From: Bryobacterales bacterium
GTDB lineage: Bacteria; Acidobacteriota; Terriglobia; Bryobacterales; Bryobacteraceae
NCBI GenBank assembly: GCA_025456495.1
Contig: JALOKO010000144.1
Location: 1-8,160, forward strand
Reading direction: 5' to 3'
DNA: 8,160 nt
The notes under the pieces were generated by a model. The model saw only the letters and a list, made by a program, of their open reading frames with translations, searched no databases and was not told the DNA's origin. Of this stretch, positions 6,478 through 8,160 are shown one piece after another. Numbering within the stretch: the stretch's first letter is position 1; every line of letters starts with the position of its first letter. The position numbers and the translations under genes were made by a program.

Positions 6478-6912
6478 ATGCGATATCCAGAGCCACTCAT
6501 CGTCCCCATGCGCGAGGACCTTACCCGTAACGGCATTGCGGAAACCCGCACGCCGGAGGAAGTAGACGCAGCCCTGCAGGCTGACGGAGGAACCGTGCTG
6601 GTGGTGATTAATTCCGTCTGCGGTTGCGCAGCGGGCAAGGCGCGGCCCGGCATCGTCATGTCACTGCGTGGTGATGTGAAGCCGGACAAGGCCATCACCG
6701 TGTTTGCCGGCGCGGATGTCGAAGCCGTGGATCACGTGCGCAATCTGCTGGCGGACTACCCGCCCAGTTCGCCGTCGGTGGCGCTGTTCAAGGACGGCAA
6801 GCCGGTCTACATGATGCACCGCCGGGACATCGAAAGCAGCACCGCGCCGGAAATCGCCGTCACGCTAAAGGCTGCCTACATGCAGCACTGCGCCCAACCC
6901 CAGCAGGCCTAG
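6478..6912 (+). CDS. Bacilliredoxin, BrxA/BrxB (YphP/YqiW, DUF1094) family
   Basis: A 144-residue thioredoxin-fold protein, exactly the usual length of the Bacillus BrxA/BrxB proteins, which remove bacillithiol from mixed disulfides on cytoplasmic proteins. The hallmark is the Cys-Gly-Cys active site (48-50) in LVVINSVCGCAAGKARPG. Other family features are the start PLIVPMREDLTRNGI, the run KAITVFAGADVEAVDHVR, the PSSPSVALFKDGKPVYMMHR segment and a C-terminal Cys138 after AAYMQH. I chose ATG 6478 over the in-frame ATG 6436 because of the GGAGGA upstream and the family length. The gene stands alone on the plus strand, divergent from the GNAT gene. Whether this organism makes bacillithiol cannot be seen here; a general disulfide isomerase or reductase role is the alternative. 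Confidence 0.93.
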   Translation: MRYPEPLIVPMREDLTRNGIAETRTPEEVDAALQADGGTVLVVINSVCGCAAGKARPGIVMSLRGDVKPDKAITVFAGADVEAVDHVRNLLADYPPSSPSVALFKDGKPVYMMHRRDIESSTAPEIAVTLKAAYMQHCAQPQQA

Positions 6913-6981
6913 CGGCACGGGTCGAGCGATCCCCCTTTCGCGGAGCCGTCCTGATCGGTTGCGTCTGTCTCGTATCAACGA

Positions 6982-7060
6982 TGCTGCACACCGCGTTTCT
7001 TGTCCTGCGACGGGCGTCTCGTTCAGCGATCGGAAAGCGCGGTGTGAGGACAGTGCAGCA
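6982..7060. repeat. Imperfect inverted repeat in the gap after the bacilliredoxin gene
   Basis: TGCTGCAC (6982-6989) is the exact reverse complement of GTGCAGCA (7053-7060). CACACCGCG (6987-6995) is the exact reverse complement of CGCGGTGTG (7038-7046), and TGTCCT (7001-7006) of AGGACA (7047-7052). The three pairings overlap, so they are alternatives or form a bulged cruciform-like structure. A partial direct repeat, GTCTCGT(A)TCARCGAT, occurs at 6967-6982 and 7016-7030. There is no T-run after it, so it does not look like a standard terminator. Confidence 0.6.
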
Positions 7061-7061
7061 A

Positions 7062-7114
7062 GAGGAAAGCCTAGTCTGAGGAAAGCCTAGTCTGAGGAGA
7101 GCCTAGTGTGAGGG
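7062..7114 (+). repeat. Tandem 16-bp repeat (three units plus a stub) leading into the 7116 gene
   Basis: GAGGAAAGCCTAGTCT occurs exactly at 7062-7077 and 7078-7093. A third unit, GAGGAGAGCCTAGTGT, follows at 7094-7109 with two changes, and then the stub GAGGG (7110-7114). The gene's ATG begins at 7116. Every unit starts with a Shine-Dalgarno-like GAGGA/GAGGG and holds CTAG. Confidence 0.92.
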
Positions 7115-7115
7115 C

Positions 7116-7823
7116 ATGGGAATCGCCTTCGTTCTTCTGGTCTGGCTGGTATTCGGGGTGGTTACCGCAGCCGTCACCAACCTACTGCTTGTGGGCTGTA
7201 CGGCGTTGGCCACGCGGAAGCGAGGCCCCAGAAAGGCGCTCCTACTCTTCAGCGCGGCGATTCCGGTGGGCGCCATCACATGGTTGTTCACCGTGGGTGT
7301 GTGTCTGGGCATCTTGAACGAGTTGGTATTCGATCGGGATTTTGGGCTTGGTAATGGCTTCCATTGTCGACTTCCCAACGGCTATCGGCTGTACATGATC
7401 GACGTCATGGATTACGCCACGTTAAGCCAACCAGACAAACCGAGCGCCTTGAACGTCAGGGAACTGCAGCTTGAGGATGGCTTCGTACTGGGTGTGTCCC
7501 AGGAATGGGATTTTCTACATACGCCTGTAGGAACTCCCAATCCACCGCGTTATTTCCTCATCGATATCCAGCGAGGCGTAATGTTCCAATTCGACATGGT
7601 CGTTGAATTGGAGCAAGCCGCCGTGGGCAAAGGAATCTCTATGTTGAAGCTGGAGCAGGTGGGCGAGGTTTATTTCAGATATCGCCGCTCGTGGGGGGAT
7701 CTTGCCGCCGCTCTGGTCGCCGGAGCACCCCCGCTGATTGCCCTCGCGCTGCTGATCGGATGGATTCTCCGGGTCAGGCGACGTGAATTCAATAAGGTCT
7801 TGGCATTCACGGGGTCTACCTAA
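7116..7823 (+). CDS. Unrecognised membrane protein with three predicted helices
   Basis: I do not recognise this 235-residue protein. Hydrophobic segments lie at about 3-31, 42-67 and 197-219, the last followed by a basic stretch (RVRRREFNK). The region between helices two and three (about 70-190) is a soluble domain with mixed strands: NGYRLYMIDVMDY (88-100), RYFLIDIQRGVMFQFDMV (145-162) and VGEVYFRYRRSWGDL (182-196). Two cysteines (Cys28, Cys63) are in or near the helices and one (Cys84) is in the soluble part; no catalytic pattern is evident. An upstream stop (TAG at 7104) leaves ATG 7116 as the only nearby ATG. Its Shine-Dalgarno is ambiguous: GAGGG is one base away and GAGGAGAG is 14 bases away, both inside the tandem repeat. 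The reading frame is long and hydrophobicity is organised, so it is probably a real gene. Confidence 0.75.
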   Translation: MGIAFVLLVWLVFGVVTAAVTNLLLVGCTALATRKRGPRKALLLFSAAIPVGAITWLFTVGVCLGILNELVFDRDFGLGNGFHCRLPNGYRLYMIDVMDYATLSQPDKPSALNVRELQLEDGFVLGVSQEWDFLHTPVGTPNPPRYFLIDIQRGVMFQFDMVVELEQAAVGKGISMLKLEQVGEVYFRYRRSWGDLAAALVAGAPPLIALALLIGWILRVRRREFNKVLAFTGST

Positions 7824-7975
7824 GCGCCCTTCTTCGCGACGGGCTGACAACGTGCTGTTGCAGGCTCAATCTCGAGGAGACACAGCCGTATTGCCCAAGT
7901 TGCAACGGATCACCCAAATCAAGAGAAGCCCCGTCCCCACATCCCCCGGGTGGTGATAGGATCATTCCTTGGATT

Positions 7976-7991
7976 CCAGGGATTGCCCTGG
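7976..7991. repeat. Perfect short hairpin upstream of the Tat-signal gene
   Basis: CCAGGG, loop ATTG, CCCTGG: a six-base-pair stem with a four-base loop, ending 16 bases before the next ATG and seven bases before its Shine-Dalgarno. No T-run follows, so a factor-independent terminator is unlikely. It might be a protein binding site, affect access to the ribosome binding site, or be chance. Confidence 0.5.
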
Positions 7992-7998
7992 CCGAGTG

Positions 7999-8006
7999 GG
8001 AGGTGA
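7999..8006 (+). promoter_or_regulatory. Strong ribosome binding site of the Tat-signal gene
   Basis: GGAGGTGA is a full eight-base match to the anti-Shine-Dalgarno end of 16S rRNA and lies just before ATG 8008. Its GGAGG core is four bases from the start codon. It fixes the start of the partial gene at the right edge. Confidence 0.8.
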
Positions 8007-8007
8007 T

Positions 8008-8160
8008 ATGGATCGTCGAGCTTTCCTGGGTGCGTCGGCTGCGCTGGCAGCCACCCCAGCATTGCAAGGGCAGAGTGGCGGTGGATACCGCTACAAACTG
8101 CGCTATGCCCCGCGCATCGGATTTGTAGGGAACCTGAGTATTCCTGAGCAACTGGACCTC
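8008..8160 (+). CDS. Tat-exported protein, probably sugar phosphate isomerase/epimerase-like TIM barrel; 3' end cut off
   Basis: The first 51 codons are open to the window edge. The product begins MDRRAFLGASAALAATPALQ, a twin-arginine signal with RRAFLG followed by a short Ala-rich hydrophobic core, so the protein is probably exported folded. The mature start, YKLRYAPRIGFVGNLSIPEQLDL (two parts: YKLRYAPRIGF and SIPEQLDL), resembles the opening of hydroxypyruvate isomerase-like or xylose isomerase-like TIM-barrel proteins, which often read KLKYAPHFG and then a DQLKF-type helix. These proteins commonly carry Tat signals in Acidobacteriota and Planctomycetes. A strong GGAGGTGA precedes the start. 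With so little sequence the family call is tentative; the Tat signal is much surer. Confidence 0.7.
   Translation, partial: MDRRAFLGASAALAATPALQGQSGGGYRYKLRYAPRIGFVGNLSIPEQLDL

Noticed and set aside
6913..6960. Possible terminator after the bacilliredoxin gene
   Set aside because: CGGC/GCCG pairing is weak with a long loop, and no T-run follows.
7817..8102. Plus-strand frame without ATG containing YCPSCNGSP, which hints at a zinc ribbon
   Set aside because: There is only one CxxC, no start with a ribosome binding site, and the frame overlaps the ends of both neighbouring genes. Chance is the simpler explanation.
7816..8151. A 111-codon minus-strand open frame
   Set aside because: It is antisense to the well-supported Tat-signal gene and shows no recognisable motif.

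Overview
The window is a compact, GC-rich bacterial stretch dominated by a cytochrome c maturation (Ccm, System I) operon on the minus strand. No rRNA, phylogenetic marker or alignment is available here. The style (a Ccm operon containing a carboxypeptidase-regulatory-like protein, a CcmE with a Cys in place of the heme-binding His, a bacilliredoxin, and a Tat-exported TIM-barrel protein) best suggests an Acidobacteriota member, perhaps of the Solibacter/Bryobacter type. That is an inference and only moderately secure.

Minus strand, in transcription order: a RimJ/RimL-like GNAT acetyltransferase (6269-5619); a roughly 200-bp gap with a possible 30-codon small ORF and a -10-like box; ccmE (5418-4981); a 93-bp spacer carrying three imperfect 21-bp tandem units; ccmF (4887-2845); a small membrane-anchored CcmI-like protein ending in a zinc ribbon (2815-2309); a secreted, membrane-tethered protein with a carboxypeptidase-regulatory-like domain (2312-1317); ccmA (1320-619); and ccmB (622 to beyond the left edge). 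The last four genes are chained by three identical 4-bp ATGA start/stop overlaps, so they are almost certainly one translationally coupled operon. CcmAB is the ATP-driven part that releases heme-loaded CcmE. CcmE is the periplasmic heme chaperone, and CcmF carries out heme ligation. ccmC, ccmG and ccmH are not in the window and may lie beyond the left edge or elsewhere.

Plus strand: divergent from the GNAT gene is a bacilliredoxin of the BrxA/BrxB (YphP/YqiW) family (6478-6912). A 203-bp intergenic region follows, with an imperfect inverted repeat and three tandem 16-bp units that each begin with a Shine-Dalgarno-like GAGGA. These run directly into an unrecognised three-helix membrane protein (7116-7823). 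At the right edge begins a Tat-signal protein (8008 onward) whose mature start resembles the sugar phosphate isomerase/epimerase-like TIM-barrel family.

The most notable points are the CxxxY heme-binding motif of CcmE, the two non-canonical proteins embedded between ccmF and ccmA, and the repeat-built leader upstream of the unknown membrane protein. There is no gene-free stretch longer than 300 bp, and no tRNA, rRNA, CRISPR array or insertion sequence was seen.
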